Part shown: positions 46,593-59,295 of the stretch, piece by piece
Layout: every line of letters begins with the position of its first letter
Numbering within the stretch: the stretch's first letter is position 1
Source of the DNA: Berberis thunbergii
Lineage: Eukaryota; Streptophyta; Magnoliopsida; Ranunculales; Berberidaceae
Length of the DNA: 64,000 bases
Assembly (NCBI GenBank): GCA_003290165.1
Contig: QNQO01000201.1
Location: 372,001 to 436,000 of the forward strand
Reading direction: 5' to 3'
Notes under the pieces: model-generated
The model's input: the letters and a program-made list of their open reading frames with translations, nothing else
Told to the model about the DNA's origin: nothing
Database searches by the model: none
Position numbers and translations under genes: made by a program

Positions 46593-48483
46593 TCTTTTGC
46601 TAGTCCTCGAGCAAATCCAAGAAACAAAAATAAAAGACTCAATCTATACTTTCCAACATTTGTCTAAGAGATTTTTAATGGATCATGACATGTTAAGATT
46701 CTTTATAAACACGAGATTAAATCCAAATCATTCGAAAATTAATACACATTCATAGCAATGATATAAAAATTTACAATTAAATCAATCCAAGTGACTGTGA
46801 AACTCAAGCGTGTTCCAAGAAGAATTAACCCAAAAATCTCACTAGATGCACTCTTTTCTTTTTCGCTGATTTGTTTGGTAAAATAACTCTTCCTATTCTA
46901 GTTATATGTGAGAGGATTGATGTAAAATGAAAACAAATAGCTCACATATGATATAACAAGAAAGAATGGCATTTTCTGACTTTTTTTTTTTAGATATATG
47001 ATCTCATGGAAGGAATGCTACTACTTGAATGCAAGAACTAGGGACACCATATGCTCATACCTCATTCGAATATCCACACCGTGACATTGCAAGACACACT
47101 CAATCAAAAGGTCTTAATTCAGGTTGTTATGGGGCCAGGGGTCATGGAAAGAGAAAGATCGGATATGAAATTTTCAAAAGGACTTGAAGAAATGGTGAAA
47201 GCATACAATAAGATTGGAGACATTAGCAAAGAATCATATGGTTCAAGACATAAGTGGGAAAATGACGAAGTGGTTTATTGATAATGAAGAGCTTCAGCAA
47301 TTATTTTGTATCTACCGAAAAGAATTGAACTATCTGTATGGTACTGTAATACTGAATGGATATAGATAAGGACTTGTATCCCTTTTGTAATTTTTTTTTT
47401 GGCTACTCTTTCTTTTTGAACTGTCTACCACAAGGGTCTCCCCCACACTTGTTTTTCAACATATCTTGAACCACAATAAAGTTTTTGCAAATCAAATTAT
47501 GTTCCACTCTTTTTATTAGGTTAGGGATAGAAAATGAGGGTAATGAAATAAAAGGCTCAATGGGGTTAACCTAAATGAAATATATTATGGATTGGGCTTA
47601 TTTGGCAATGGTGGAAACTAGGTGCCTTTATCATGTCAAGCATGTCATGCAATTCAATATGATGTTTTGAACGAAATTAATGCAAGTTCTCATGTTTAAT
47701 TCTTAATTTTGAAAGCAATCCAGGTAGCAACCAAAGCAAACAAAATTGAGATCATGCAACGAATTATTATTGACAAAATAAATAAAAGATTACCTAACTA
47801 AAAACTCACAAAATCAAAAGAACAATAGGCTCAAAACTCACATATGGATTATAATGAGTTAAATTCAACTAAGCATGCTATGAGTACCAATTACTAAGTT
47901 GATTACATGTGAATTTGCATATGATGACCATGAATAAGCATTAACCAAAGAATAATATTAGATCTTAAATCATGTTTATAAAACACCTTAAAGTCATGCA
48001 ATTAAAAACCAAATCTCATCATTGTGTTGGAAAGTATCCTAAGACTCAAAACAACTAGAACTGAAATTTATTTATTTATTTATTTATTTTTATGACACTA
48101 ATACCAACAAAGAAAATAAAACCTACAATTTTTTTTAAGGGACTGACACTTTTTTTTTTAACTTCAAAATAAAACAATGTTTTGTTCCCCCACATTTAAA
48201 CCTAACATTGTCCTCAATGTTAATAGATTATAGCACATGCAATGAAATATTTAAACGCGGAAAAACAAACTACTAATAAACAAAAGCAAAAATAACGAAA
48301 ATAAAATAAAGGGATAAAGAAAGCAAATCTGATTGGGTTGCCTCTCAAGAAGCATTTGTCTTAACGTCGTGCAACATGACGATATCTCCAATTAATTCTC
48401 ATAATAAATGGGAACATGGAGTAATACGTCATCCACGTCATGTTCCACAAATGACTCATAATAGGGCTTAAGCCGATGCCCAT
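46593..48483 (-). other. Non-coding 3' interior of LTR-RT1
   Basis: About 1.9 kb between integrase and the 3' LTR without a recognisable frame, as in many Athila/Tat-like elements. The start (ttttgctagtcctcgagcaaa) recurs at 63395 next to the LTR of LTR-RT2. Confidence 0.6.
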
Positions 48484-49506
48484 TCACCTTGAACTCATTT
48501 CCAATTGTGACACTTTCACCTGTATAGCACCATGGGAAAAAACATTAGTAACAATAAAAAGACCAACCCATCTAGAACATAACTTACCGGGAAAAAGTTT
48601 AAGGCGTGACTGAAAAAGTAAGACTTTCTGACCCACCACAAAAGTCTTTCCACAGATCATGCGATCATGGAAAGCTTTAGTTTTCTCCTTATAAATCCTA
48701 GCACTCTCATATGCGTCATTCTGAATCTCTTCAAGCTCATTCAGCTGCAATTTCCTATGAAGGCTAGCATCATCAATGTTCATATTGAAAGTCTTAATAG
48801 CCCAATGCGCCTTATGTTCTAGCTCAACCGGTAAATGACACGGTTTTCCATATACAATCCGAAAGGGAGACATCCCTATAGGTGTCTTATATGCTGTTCG
48901 ATATGCCCATAAAACATCATCAAGTCGCATGCTCCAATCTTTGCGAGCGGGCTTTACTGTTTTTTCAAGTATTTCCTTGATTTCACGATTTGAAACTTCG
49001 GCTTGTCTATTTGTTTGGGGATGATAAGGTGTTGAAACCTTATGTGTGACATTGTATTTCTTAAGCAAAGCTTCAATTGTACGGTTGCAAAAATGGGAAC
49101 CTCCATCATTTATAATCATTCGCGGCATTCCAAATCTTACAAAAATGTTAGAACGAATAAATGTTGCAACAACTTTGGAATCGTCAGTACGAGTGGCTTT
49201 TGCTTCCACCCACTTTGAAACATAATCCACAACAAGCAATATATATATGAAACCATTAGAAGAAAGAAATGGACCCATGAAATCAATACCCCATACATCG
49301 AAGATTTCCACATTATATATAGGATGTTGTGGCATTTGATCTCTAGGGCCTAAATTACCTGTTCTTTGACACCGATCACAAGTCATGCAAAATAATCTGG
49401 CATCCTTAAATAAAGTGGGCCAATAAAATCCACATTCTAAAACCTTACGAGTTGCTCTTTGAGTTCCAAAGTGTCCCCCACAAGCATAGGAATGACAATA
49501 TGTCAA
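48484..49506 (-). pseudogene. Integrase of LTR-RT1
   Basis: The integrase inserts element DNA into the host genome. An open frame of 340 codons carries an H-H-C-C zinc region ([11 protein letters not shown]...CMTCDRCQ), then the catalytic core: the first Asp in [11 protein letters not shown], the second in IINDGGSHF and the Glu in [28 protein letters not shown] stretch, typical of Athila/Tat-like integrases, follows. The frame ends after a poorly conserved tail. It is the longest intact pol part. The start shown is inside the polyprotein, not a true initiation site. Confidence 0.9.
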
Positions 49507-49544
49507 TATTGAATTAAATTCAGAATTGGGTACGCATCTTCTAA

Positions 49545-50437
49545 TCAGTTGATCGGTACAATGCTTCCACAGATAGGATCATCCCATACAAACTGTTTTT
49601 CCACTTTCTTGAGCTTATCCTTCTGAACTCGAGTTAAGGTGTTCGGAATCTGTTTGGATACAAGGTAATTTACAATATCAGCATACCATGGTTTACTTAT
49701 CTCGACAAAAAATAGTTGCTCGTCAGGAAAAGTCTCAAGAATTGGCTGGGGTTCCTCATTGCGCACCAAACGGCTCATGTGGTCAGCTACCACGTTTTCA
49801 CTCCCTTTTTTATCCCTGATCTCCACATCAACCTCTTGAAGAAGAAGTATCCACCGTATAAGTCTCGGTTTCGCTTCTTTTTTTGTAAACAAGTATTTTA
49901 AGGCTGCATGATCAGAGAAAATTATAACTTTAGTTCCAATTTAATAAGATCAAAATTTCTCTAAAGCAAATATAACAACTAAAAGTTCTTTTTCAGTTGT
50001 GGAATAATTCAATTGAGCGTCATTCAAGGTTCGGGAGGCATAGTAGATGACGTGAAGACGTTTATCCCTCCGTTGCCCTAAAACTGCTCCTAAGGCATAA
50101 TCTGATGCGTCACACATAAGTTCAAATGGAAGACTCCAATCCGGTGGTGCAATGATAGGTGCTGATGTCAAAAACTCCTTAAGCTTGTCAAATGCTGTCT
50201 GACAGTCATTATTGAACTCAAATGGACATCTTTTTGTAGGAGTCGACATAGTGGTCCAAAAACCTTAGAAAAATCTTTGATAAATCGCCGATAGAATCCT
50301 ACATGTCCAAGAAAAGAACGAACCTCTCTCACAAAAGTAGGAGAGGGTAAGTAACGTACAAGATCTATTTTAGCTTTATCAACCTCAATACCCCTAGCTG
50401 AAATCACATGACCTAAAACAATACCTTGGTTAACCAT
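49545..50437 (-). pseudogene. RNase H and connection region of LTR-RT1
   Basis: Three overlapping or adjoining frames. 50168-50437 holds the end of the reverse transcriptase (LGHVISARGIEVDKAKID and RSFLGHVGFYRRFIKDF). 49950-50249 starts RNase H (ELMCDASDYALGAVLGQRR, YYASRTLNDAQLNYSTTEKE). 49545-49892 continues with [16 protein letters not shown] and [12 protein letters not shown] frameshift near 50200 and a stop near 49940 break the polyprotein. Confidence 0.88.
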
Positions 50438-50439
50438 AA

Positions 50440-51054
50440 AGTGACATTTTTTCCCAATTCAATACAAGGTTAACCTCAATGCATCGCTTCAGAATCAATG
50501 CAAGATTATCTAGACAATGGTAAAAAGAATCACCAAAAACACTAAAATCATCCATCAAAACCTCAATGATTTTTTCAATAAATTCTGAAAAATATACTTA
50601 CCATACATCTCTGGAAGGTAGCCGGGGCATTACACAAACCGAATGGCATTCTTCTATATGCGAAAGTGTCGAATGGACATGTAAAGGTTGTCTTTTCTTG
50701 ATCCTCTGGAGCGATGACAATCTGATTATATCCTGAATAACCATCAAGAAAACAATAAAAAGCACAACCGGCTAACCTTTCAAGCAATTGATCAATAAAG
50801 GAAAGAGGAAAATGATCTTTCCTGGTAGTTGCATTCAACTTTCTATAGTCAATACAAACCCGCCACCCTGTTTGTATTCGCGTGGGAACCAACTCATTTT
50901 CCTCGTTCTTTACCACAGTTATGCCAGACTTCTTCGACACTACTTGCACTGGTGAAACCCATTTGCTATCTGAAATAGGGTAAATCACGCCACAATCAAG
51001 GAGTTTAATGATTTCTTTCTTCACAACTTCCATCATAGGGTGTTTAGGCGGCAC
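50440..51054 (-). pseudogene. Reverse transcriptase of LTR-RT1
   Basis: The frame has WRVCIDYRKLNATTRKDHFP, FLDGYSGYNQI and RRMPFGLCNAPATFQR, the classic gypsy-type fingers and palm motifs. The catalytic MDDFSVFG is present at about 50540 but in another frame, after a break near 50575. Non-functional as it stands. Confidence 0.9.
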
Positions 51055-51301
51055 TGAGCTTCTCTAATGGGTTTTGCACCTTCCTAAATAAGTATACGGT
51101 GCATACAAGTGGTAGGGCTAATACCCTTTATGTCTGCCAATGTCCACCCAATTGCAGTCTTGTATTCATTCAAAACTTGAATAAACTTTTCCTCCTCTAA
51201 ATTTTGAGTGAGGATGATATGATGACAGACAATGTCTCATCATCTCCCAAATACGCGTACTTCAAATGATCCGGTAACGGTTTAAGCTCAAGTGTAGGTG
51301 C

Positions 51302-52126
51302 CTAAATCACAAAAGGTAAAAGTTTATTAGTAGATGAGGGAATAATAATTGGGGGAGGTAATTCACTAACAATTCGTGGCATTGACTCAAAGGTTGCCAC
51401 AGTCTCAATGATCTCCTCCCTCATGTTATAAGCCGAGATCTTCATATTGTCATAAAGGACTCCATTTCTTTCATATCCGGCGCCAGTAGTAATGGTGATT
51501 TCAAGTTCATCATCGTTCATGACGTCAAGAAATTCCTGGGCCAAAATATCCACCACGTCAATAGAAAAACAAGAATGATTATCAACAGGGTACCTCATGG
51601 CTTCAAAGATGTTGAAGCCAATCACATCACCATCAAATTCCATTGTCAATTTCCCTGCATGCACATTAATATTTGTTCTTGCAGTTTTCATAAAGGGGCG
51701 CCCTAAAATAAGAGGCAAAGGTGTTGACAATGCCAAATCTTCCTTTTCAAGCACATAGAAATCTGCTGGGAAGATCTAATGATTAACATGCACCAACACA
51801 TCTTCCAACAAACCTTGCGGATATGCATTAGAGTGGTCAACCAATTGAATAATTACACCATCATTTTTTAGTTCCCCAAGATTCATAGAACGATAAACAG
51901 AATATGGCATAACATTAATTGAGGCACCTAAGTCTAACATTGCATTGTCAATTTTAGTATTATCGATAACACAAGGGATAGTGAAACTACCTGGATCCTT
52001 ACACTTCGGTGGCAATTTCCTTTGAAGAACTGCTGAGACATTCTCACTTACCTTAACTACCTCTCCGTCTTGAAGTCGTCTCTTTGTTGTGCAAAACTCC
52101 TTCAAAAATTTTGCATACTTAAGCAC
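51302..52126 (-). pseudogene. Aspartic protease region of LTR-RT1
   Basis: Active-site motif DLGASINVMP lies in the frame 51776-52126, and LGRPFMKTARTNINVHAG in the frame 51302-51754. A TAG between them (about 51776) interrupts the region. The protease would process the gag-pol polyprotein. Confidence 0.85.
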
Positions 52127-52354
52127 TTTCTTAATAGCATCAAGAAGCGGAATATTGACTTGGACTTTTCAGAAAGTTTCCAAAATTTCCTTATCTTGTT
52201 CATTTTTTCTAGATTTGGCAAACCTACCTGGAAAAGGCACAAAAGGTGGAACAAGATTAGCAGAAACTAAATTCAGAATGCTCACATTTTTACCCTGGAG
52301 CTCTGGTGTTTCAATGATGGCTGGATCATCCTTCTGTAACTCAACTTTCTTATT

Positions 52355-52789
52355 TCAATTCCGTTCAGGGACTATTGGATCATTCTCAATTTGCCTACCA
52401 CTCCTCAATGTAATTGCTTTTGCGGTTTCAAACCTACCTTTCGGATTTGGAATGGTAGAACTAGGAAGTTTTCCTTGCTCGCGAATTTGTCCAATAAACT
52501 CAGCTATTTGTCCCATTTGTAGTTTCAAATCTGTTATATCCTTTGATTGGTTCTGCTGAGAAATAGTCAACGATTTCAAAATCTCATCATAATTAAGGGG
52601 CATTCCTGAATTGTGCTGAGGTGGTTCTAGTTGCCTTTGGGCGAAACCAGGGGGGTAGCCGATTTGAAGTTTGTTGTTGAGGTTGTTCTGAATTTCTCCA
52701 TCCAAAACTTGGGTGATTTCTCCAACCTTCATTGTAGGTGTTCAAATAAGGATTATTCCTATAGTGATTTTGCCCCTGAAGCCATTCTC
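52355..52789 (-). pseudogene. Gag C-terminal part of LTR-RT1, separated from the rest by CACTA element 3
   Basis: Includes the proline- and glutamine-rich stretch YPPGFAQRQLEPPQ, a helical segment (DITDLKLQMGQIAEFIGQI) and the common plant retroelement motif LPSSTIPNPKGRFE then AITLRSGRQ. The frame joins, in the ancestral state, to the gag part at 60101-61060. An in-frame change near 52735 is seen. Confidence 0.8.
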
Positions 52790-53017
52790 AATCACTACAA
52801 CACAAATGTCTATTAATAGCATGTAACCATAGCAGTTTTTACACTCATGCTATGAAAGCCCAAATTTTAATGGCATAATAACTTTAAAAGCTATGAAAAT
52901 GGAAGCGGGAAAAACTAAAACTTAATCCGCTCAATTCCCTCTACATTTTCCAAAATTTTAGAAACCTTTTCTACATTTGCTTCCCTCTCAGTCTTGCTCT
53001 CTTTCCCCCTCCTTCAC

Positions 53018-53650
53018 AGCTCCATTTGCGACCTACACAGCTACTTCACAAAGCTCGAATCCCTCTGGTCCAATCTCCAAACCCTCATCGACCCACAATC
53101 CTTCCAATCTGCCCTCATAATCTTCTTGGGCGATTACTGTGACCGGGGCCCTGAGGTCCTCGACTTCTTGGTATCTCTCCCTTCAAAGTGTCTGAACCAG
53201 ACCCTTGTCTTCCTCTGCGGCAATCACGACCTCGCCTTCGCGGCCTTCTTGGGTCTCCTCCCTCCACCACCGATGGGTCACCTTTCTCTGCCACATGGAA
53301 GGAGTACGACCAGCACGAGGAGAGGGAGGGGTGGTACAAGGGGGATGGGTATGAGGAGATGCATCTTCAGGGGAGGAGGTGGGCTGGGGTAATTAAGGAG
53401 AGGTTTAATTAGGCGAAAGGGACGGAGCATCAGGGCTCAATTTATGATGTTGGGCCGACGTTTGAGTCCTATGGGTTTGCTCATGGTTCTGCAGGTAAAG
53501 TGTTTGATGAATTGTTTATGTTGCAATTGGTTTTGTGAATGCAGGGTTTTTTTGTTTGATTGGAGTTTTTGAGATTTTGCAGAATTGAGGAATGTTGTTC
53601 CGGATGAGCATAAGAAGTTTCTTGCTGATTTGGTTTGGGTTCATGAAAAG
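53018..53650 (+). pseudogene. RLPH2: RLPH2-type (Rhizobiales-like) protein phosphatase fragment
   Basis: A PPP-family metallophosphatase of bacterial type found in plants, reported to act on phosphotyrosine. Exon 1 (to 53494) reads [20 protein letters not shown], then the metal-site motifs [13 protein letters not shown] and [10 protein letters not shown]. After a 1-base shift near 53275 it continues [20 protein letters not shown] and [18 protein letters not shown] stop follows near 53410, then GSIYDVGPTFESYGFAHGSA. Exon 2 (53583-53650) reads ELRNVVPDEHKKFLADLVWV. The GDIHG start and the C-terminal half are missing. Confidence 0.85.
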
Positions 53651-53838
53651 GTTAGTAAACAAAACCACTTTGTATGATTTGTTTTACAATTTAGTGGAAC
53701 TTTTATAGTTATGGTGTTGTGTGTAGTGTTTTACATTTCTTCATACTCCTTTTGAAGCCTTTTTGACAGAAAGTCTATATTTTGGAAATAACCCATTGTT
53801 GATTTGCTCTCTTCGGAGCATTTTATATTCACAAGCAG

Positions 53839-56139
53839 TATGACGTGAATGCAATTGTTGACAGGCTTCTTCAATTTCTTGAGATGGAAAAGGACTACGT
53901 GCCTGCTGAGACATTGGTAAGTAGTAATTCTTTTTCCTGAATGATGTGCAGTTACTCATCATATTGGATTTGTAGTTAAGTCTAGTCTGATTGGCTTGTC
54001 TGTAGGTGCTTGTGAAAGTTCTTCTCAGAAAGTATCCTCAGTGGAGTCATGATTGTATTGCAATTGTTGGAAATATCAGCAGTAAAAATGTGCAAGAACC
54101 TAAAGCCAAGGTGGCTTTTATATGGATGCTGGGAGAGTATTCTTATGACATGCTTGATGCTCCTTATGTTCTGGAAAGTCTTATTGAAAACTGGGAGGAC
54201 GAGCATTCTGCAGAGGTACTGTATGAATATATAATTTTTAAAGTTAAACATCATTAGTAAGCCATTCATATTGTATGTCATAGACATACATTCTGGGTTG
54301 CGGATTAATCTGTATTTGTTTCTAGATGCATTTCTTTTGGTGAATTGTATCGAAACTCTGAAGTTGTTACCATCTCTTGCTTCAAAAACAGTAACTTTAA
54401 TGAAAATTCGTAGATAAGACAGTCATGTTTCACTTAATTCGATTTGCACAGATACATTTAATAAGATCTGTTACTGAAAACTATTTAAGAACCTCTAGCA
54501 GTATTTCTGAGCTGAACTTGCTAGGAGCCTGGTTCAGGGTATGTGGTGCTATGCTCAAGGCAGGCTTCCAATCACACTTGTGTTGTGTAAATTTATCTTA
54601 CTCAGTTCAAGGCTTCATTCATTTTACTCATCTTATCAGTTATCAGGCTCCATCCAAGTTTATCCCGAGCCATTGGGGTTTTCAAAAAGTCCATTAGCTG
54701 ATAGTCTGATACATTGGGCAATGACTTTATTTTTGTGAAAAAGTAGTAACCAGGGGTGGAGCATAGACTGCAATCTGCAACAATTGCCCATGATTATCAA
54801 TAAAACAAAAAAATTGGTTAGATATTGACGTTTTCAAAAGGAGAGCAATTTATGAGATCAGTGCTTTAAATTTTGATGGGATACTTTAGCAAATTTTTCC
54901 AGGAACTCTCTCTGCTCCCACCCCCACCCCCTCTCCTCCTCCCTCTTCTTCACTACAAACTTTGTGAGTTTTTTTTTGAGTATTTTTCACCTCTCTCCTT
55001 AAACTAGGGATCTGAAGTAAACTGTGGCCTTCAAGAGTGGAACATGAGATCTATCAGGTTCTGTGTTTAATACATACTTCTTCCTTTCTTCTGGATTGGT
55101 AAAAGTGGTACAAGTACAAATCTAGTTGCGAAAATTTTCCTTATCAAACTGTAATGCTAAATATATGTATAGCAGAGATTTAGCCTTCAGTGCTTTTGAG
55201 GCATCAAATTTCAAAGTGTTTCGTTTCAGTTGAATATGTGAGTTTATTCATTAAAGGTAGGAGTGTGAAATTAATCAATTATTAATATGTGAAATATCTG
55301 AAGGTAGTCATTTGCTATTGTAATTTCTAGTTGTGAAAACTTTTTTTGTGTCAATCTGTAATGCTAAATATATATATGGCAGAGATTTAGCCTTCAGTGT
55401 GTTTGAGGCATCATATTTCATAGTGTTTGGTTTCAGTTGAATATGCGACTTTATTCATTGAAGGGAGGAGTGAAATTATTAATATGTGAAATATCTGAAG
55501 GTATTCTTTTGCTATTGTAGTTTCTTAAATAATGGGAGCAAGTTTCTTGTTTCAAATTGAATTCTCGAATCAAATGTTCTGGCTTGTTACATTCCAGTGG
55601 CCCGTATCAATGATAGTATTGTATGAATTGAAAAAATGAAATAAAAAAATAGAAGATTTGGCCTCTCAAATTTCTTCGCCTAGTGGACGGTTGCTAAACT
55701 AAAAGTCGAATCAAGTCATAAATTATTTCTCCGTGCTATGCAGGTTCGATTGCACCTTCTCACTGCAGTGGTAAAATGTTTCTTTAGAAGACCACCCGAG
55801 ACCCAAAAAGCACTAGGAGTTGCACTTGCTGCAGGTCTTTCTGATTCTCATCAGGTGAGACTTTGATTAAATGTTATATTGTTGGATGTACATAGACCTT
55901 GATGCCTTTGTCTTAAAACAGTTTATGCTTGGATAATGTATTAAATGGTGAATTCACTGCAGGGTGTTCATGACAGAGCCTTATTCTACTACAGGCTTTT
56001 GCAATATACTGTATCTGTAGCAGAATGTGTCGTGAACCCTCCTAAGCAAGCAGTTTCAGTCTTTGCAGACACTCAGAGTAGTGAAATAAAAGACCGCATA
56101 TTCAATGAGTTTAACAGTTTGTCTGTTATATACCAGAAG
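53839..56139 (+). pseudogene. AP-4 complex beta-adaptin fragment (four exons)
   Basis: AP-4 beta is a trunk subunit of a trans-Golgi adaptor complex. Exons: 53839-53916 (YDVNAIVDRLLQFLEMEKDY), 54006-54215 (VKVLLRKYPQWSHDCIAIVG, AKVAFIWMLGEYSYDMLDAP), 55744-55854 (VRLHLLTAVVKCFFRRPPET) and 55963-56139 (RALFYYRLLQYTVSVAECVV, DTQSSEIKDRIFNEFNSLSV). All splice sites are intact, and the four exons stay in frame with one another. This is the best preserved captured fragment. N-terminal and C-terminal parts are missing. The 1.5-kb intron holds a duplication. Confidence 0.9.
55110..55524 (+). repeat. Two-copy tandem duplication, about 207 bp
   Basis: Matching words gcagagatttagccttcagtg lie at 55172 and 55379. 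Flanking sequence (taatgctaaatata, gtttcagttgaatatg, gtgaaatatctgaagg) repeats too. It lies in the AP-4 beta intron, and was probably present in the source gene. Confidence 0.85.
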
Positions 56140-56820
56140 GTGAAAAAATTTTCTTCCTTACCATTATATTACTTGGTTCATGTCTATGCCCCATTCATTA
56201 AATTGTAGTTCCTTTATAGAGATGACTGGCTTGTGATTTTTCATTCTTAGGGAGATGTAGACAGAGAAAGAAAAGAAATTTAGATATGCAACAGTCCACT
56301 GCAGAAGAAAGAGATGGATTAAGTTGCTTCACTTGTCCAAATTTATCTTTATGTGTGCATTTGTGGCCAATATGTTGTGATGAAAATTAATGTAGAAAAT
56401 TAGTATTAATGCCATGAAAGACATGAAAGATGTGTTTTACTCCTGAACTAGCCTGAAGGTAAATCACTCTAGATCTATGGGCTGTTTCTTCATTTTTTTA
56501 GAAGGTAATCATGGGTATTTGATATTGTTGAAGATCTTTCAATTTTAGTGTCTGGGTATTGCTTCATTTGTTATTTGAGCTGGAAATTTTGAATAAAGAT
56601 TGAATTTTTATGATGGGTTTAGTTTGAATGAGAGCTTATGCGTGTTATTTGCTGTAGATCTGTTAATGGGTTTTTCACTGCCCCCTTTGAATGGTTTGAT
56701 ATGCAGTCAATAGGTGGGTGCAATTTCATTTCATTCCCTTGTGTTTCCGTTTTTTTTTTCTCGAAAGGAGTCATAGTTGTAGTTATTTAGTTGAGTTATA
56801 TGTGAAAGTGGCTGATTTGA

Positions 56821-56850
56821 CACTACACCAAAATTACCTATTAATAGCAA
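56821..56850 (+). other. Internal CACTA left-terminus relic
   Basis: CACTACACCAAAATTACC then tattaatagcaa resembles the left end of element 3 (CACTACAACACAAATGTC then tattaatagca). It stands directly before the CKI1-like fragment. The bases before it (tga) do not match the AAT on the right, so it is not the active left end now. Confidence 0.75.
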
Positions 56851-56854
56851 TTGA

Positions 56855-59295
56855 ACAAGAGCATGGCCTTTGCAAATGCAAGCCATGATGTCCGGTCATC
56901 TCTTGCTGCTCTGGTAGGTCTGATAGATTTTTGTAGGGGAGAAGTAAACCCTAATTCTGGCTTATTTATGAATTTGCAGCAAATGGAAAAATCTGTCGCC
57001 GACCTTGTAGGTAAGGTGTTTTAACTTTTTTGTTTTTTTAAGGTAGTTTCTATTGAATGCTTATAAACGTATTGTTAATATGACATCATTTCCACATTTC
57101 TCAGACATTCCTTTTTTTGTGCAATTTTGTTTCAGTATTGTTGAACTCTATTCTTGATACAAGTAAACTTGAAGCTGGAAAGATGCAACTCACAGAGGAA
57201 GAGTTTGATATGGCACAAGTCCTAGAGGAGTCGGTGAACTTTTACTATGCTGTTGCTAATAATAAAGGGGTAGACATCATATTGGATCCGTGTGATGCAT
57301 CGGTTCTAAAATGTTCCCTTGTTAAAGGAGATCGGGGGAAATTCAAGCAGATCTTAAGTAATTTATTGCACAATGCAATAAAGTTTACATCGGAAGGAAG
57401 TATTACTATTCGGGCTTGGGCAAAGAAACCAAGTTTTGATAACAAAGTACTGGCCCGAAAGAACTCTGGATTTCTGAGTTTTTTCTCACGCTTAATGTTC
57501 AGGAACAATGAAGCTTATAATGACTTGGGTCCAGTTCCTACTCCTTCAGAGCAACAAAAATCCATTGAATTTGTGGTTGATGTGGAGGATACAGGAAAGG
57601 GAATACCGAAGGATAAGTGGAAGTCTGTTTTTGAGGACTTTGTTCAAGTAAGAGAAACTGCTCTCGAACATGGAGGTACTGGCCTAGGACTTGGCATTGT
57701 ACAATCATTGGTATGTAACAATTTCATTGAAATCTTGCTCAGTTGGCATACCTGAATATTTATACGGTCACTGATATAGTATTGTTTAAATTACTTTCCA
57801 TGATTGACTTTCAATCTTCAATTAGGTGCGTCTGATGGGTGGAGACATCAGAATAGTAGATAAGGAGCCCGGAGAAAGAGGAACTTGTTTCAGATTCAAT
57901 GTGTTTTTTCATGCATGTGAGACCACCTCTACTGTTGTCACTGAAAGAGAAGATATAAATGCCCAGTTACACGTTGACCGCATAACAATCAACTCAAGTC
58001 AGCCACCAGAGCTGGGTATGAGAAGTCCTGTCCCAGAAGGTTCAAATGTTGTATTATTCATTCAAGGAAATGAAAGAAGAAAGGTATTACAAAAGTTCTT
58101 TCAAAACATAGGAATTAGAGTCTTGGCTTTAGACAGGTTTGAACATCTTCTCCCTACTCTCGAGAAGATGAAATACAGGTGGAAATTTAATTTCAGTTCA
58201 TCTGGAAAATCTGAACTGGGCGGAACCAGTGATTGCTTGAGCAACTCACCTGGTCATGGATCAAAAGATGGGTCTATAAGTTGCATGGATGGAGGGGAGA
58301 ATATATTGCCTCTACACAGATGACCAGTTCAAAAAGCAATTCAAGGTTCTTACTTATTGTTATTGACTTCAATGGTGCTAATTTCAACAATGATCAGTTC
58401 GCGGAATTGTCTTCAGTCTTCGAAAGTTTTATAAAAGATGTCAGTGCTTCTCGATACAAAGATGTGTGGTTGTATACTCCTAGTCCTGACTCTGAAAGAA
58501 GACGAAGTGAAGAGAACATGTTGGCTCACTGTGAACTAATTGTAAGCAGACCACTACATGGGTCTCGCTTATATCAAGTTCTGAAATTGCTACCAGAGTT
58601 TGGGGCTGCAGCAACAATTCAGTGTTATAGAGCTAATCCAGTAGCACATATTGGAGAACCTTCTGGAAATTCAAGCCCTCTGACTCCTAAGAGTTTGATA
58701 CCTCAACAACACCATGAAATTCAGATAGGCCCAAGTGGTGATAAACCTTTACTGGGGAAGAAAGTGTTGCTTGTGGACGATGATCTAACCTTACGTTTGT
58801 TGGGTGAGAAAGTCCTTGACAAACTTGGTGCAACTACTATAGCTTCAGCGGATGGGACAGAAGCTGTGGGAGAGGTTTCTTCAGCTTTGACTAAAATGAA
58901 AGGTGGGCCTTCAGAGGTTTTTCCTTATGCTTATGTTCTCTTTGATTGTGAGGTAACGCTTCCTAACCAAAGCATCATCTTCAGTAATGCCATTCAAACG
59001 TTGGGTTTTTATTTTTTATTTATTAATGTTTATTCAAGGTTCCATTGTTTCTTCTTAGATGGAATTCATGAGTGGGTATGAAGCAACAAAGCTAATAAGG
59101 ACTGAGGAACAAGCCTACAGAATTCACATCCCAATCGTAACATTGACTGCTCATGTGGGTATGGAAGCAGAAGAAAAGACTAAAGCCGCTGGAATGGATT
59201 ATCATCTGACAAAGCCACTCACAGTGCAGAAGATGTTGGCTGCTATGAGTTATATTGATAACAAGAAAAACCAACCTGAAATCTGTTATGCGTGA
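56855..59295 (+). pseudogene. CKI1: CKI1-type hybrid histidine kinase, C-terminal half
   Basis: CKI1 is a hybrid histidine kinase that activates cytokinin-type phosphorelay in the female gametophyte. Exons: 56855-57010 (H-box FANASHDVRSSLAAL with the His), 57136-57710 (ATPase: N-box LSNLLHNAIKFTSEGS, G-boxes VEDTGKGIPKDKW and HGGTGLGLGIVQSL), 57826-58952 (linker and receiver: LLVDDDLTLRLLG and VLFDCE with the acceptor Asp), and 59059-59295 (SGYEATKLIR, HLTKPL with the Lys, then stop). Catalytic residues are kept. One base appears lost near 58317-58322, shifting the frame between linker and receiver. The N-terminal sensor and membrane part are missing. Introns are retained. Confidence 0.9.
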
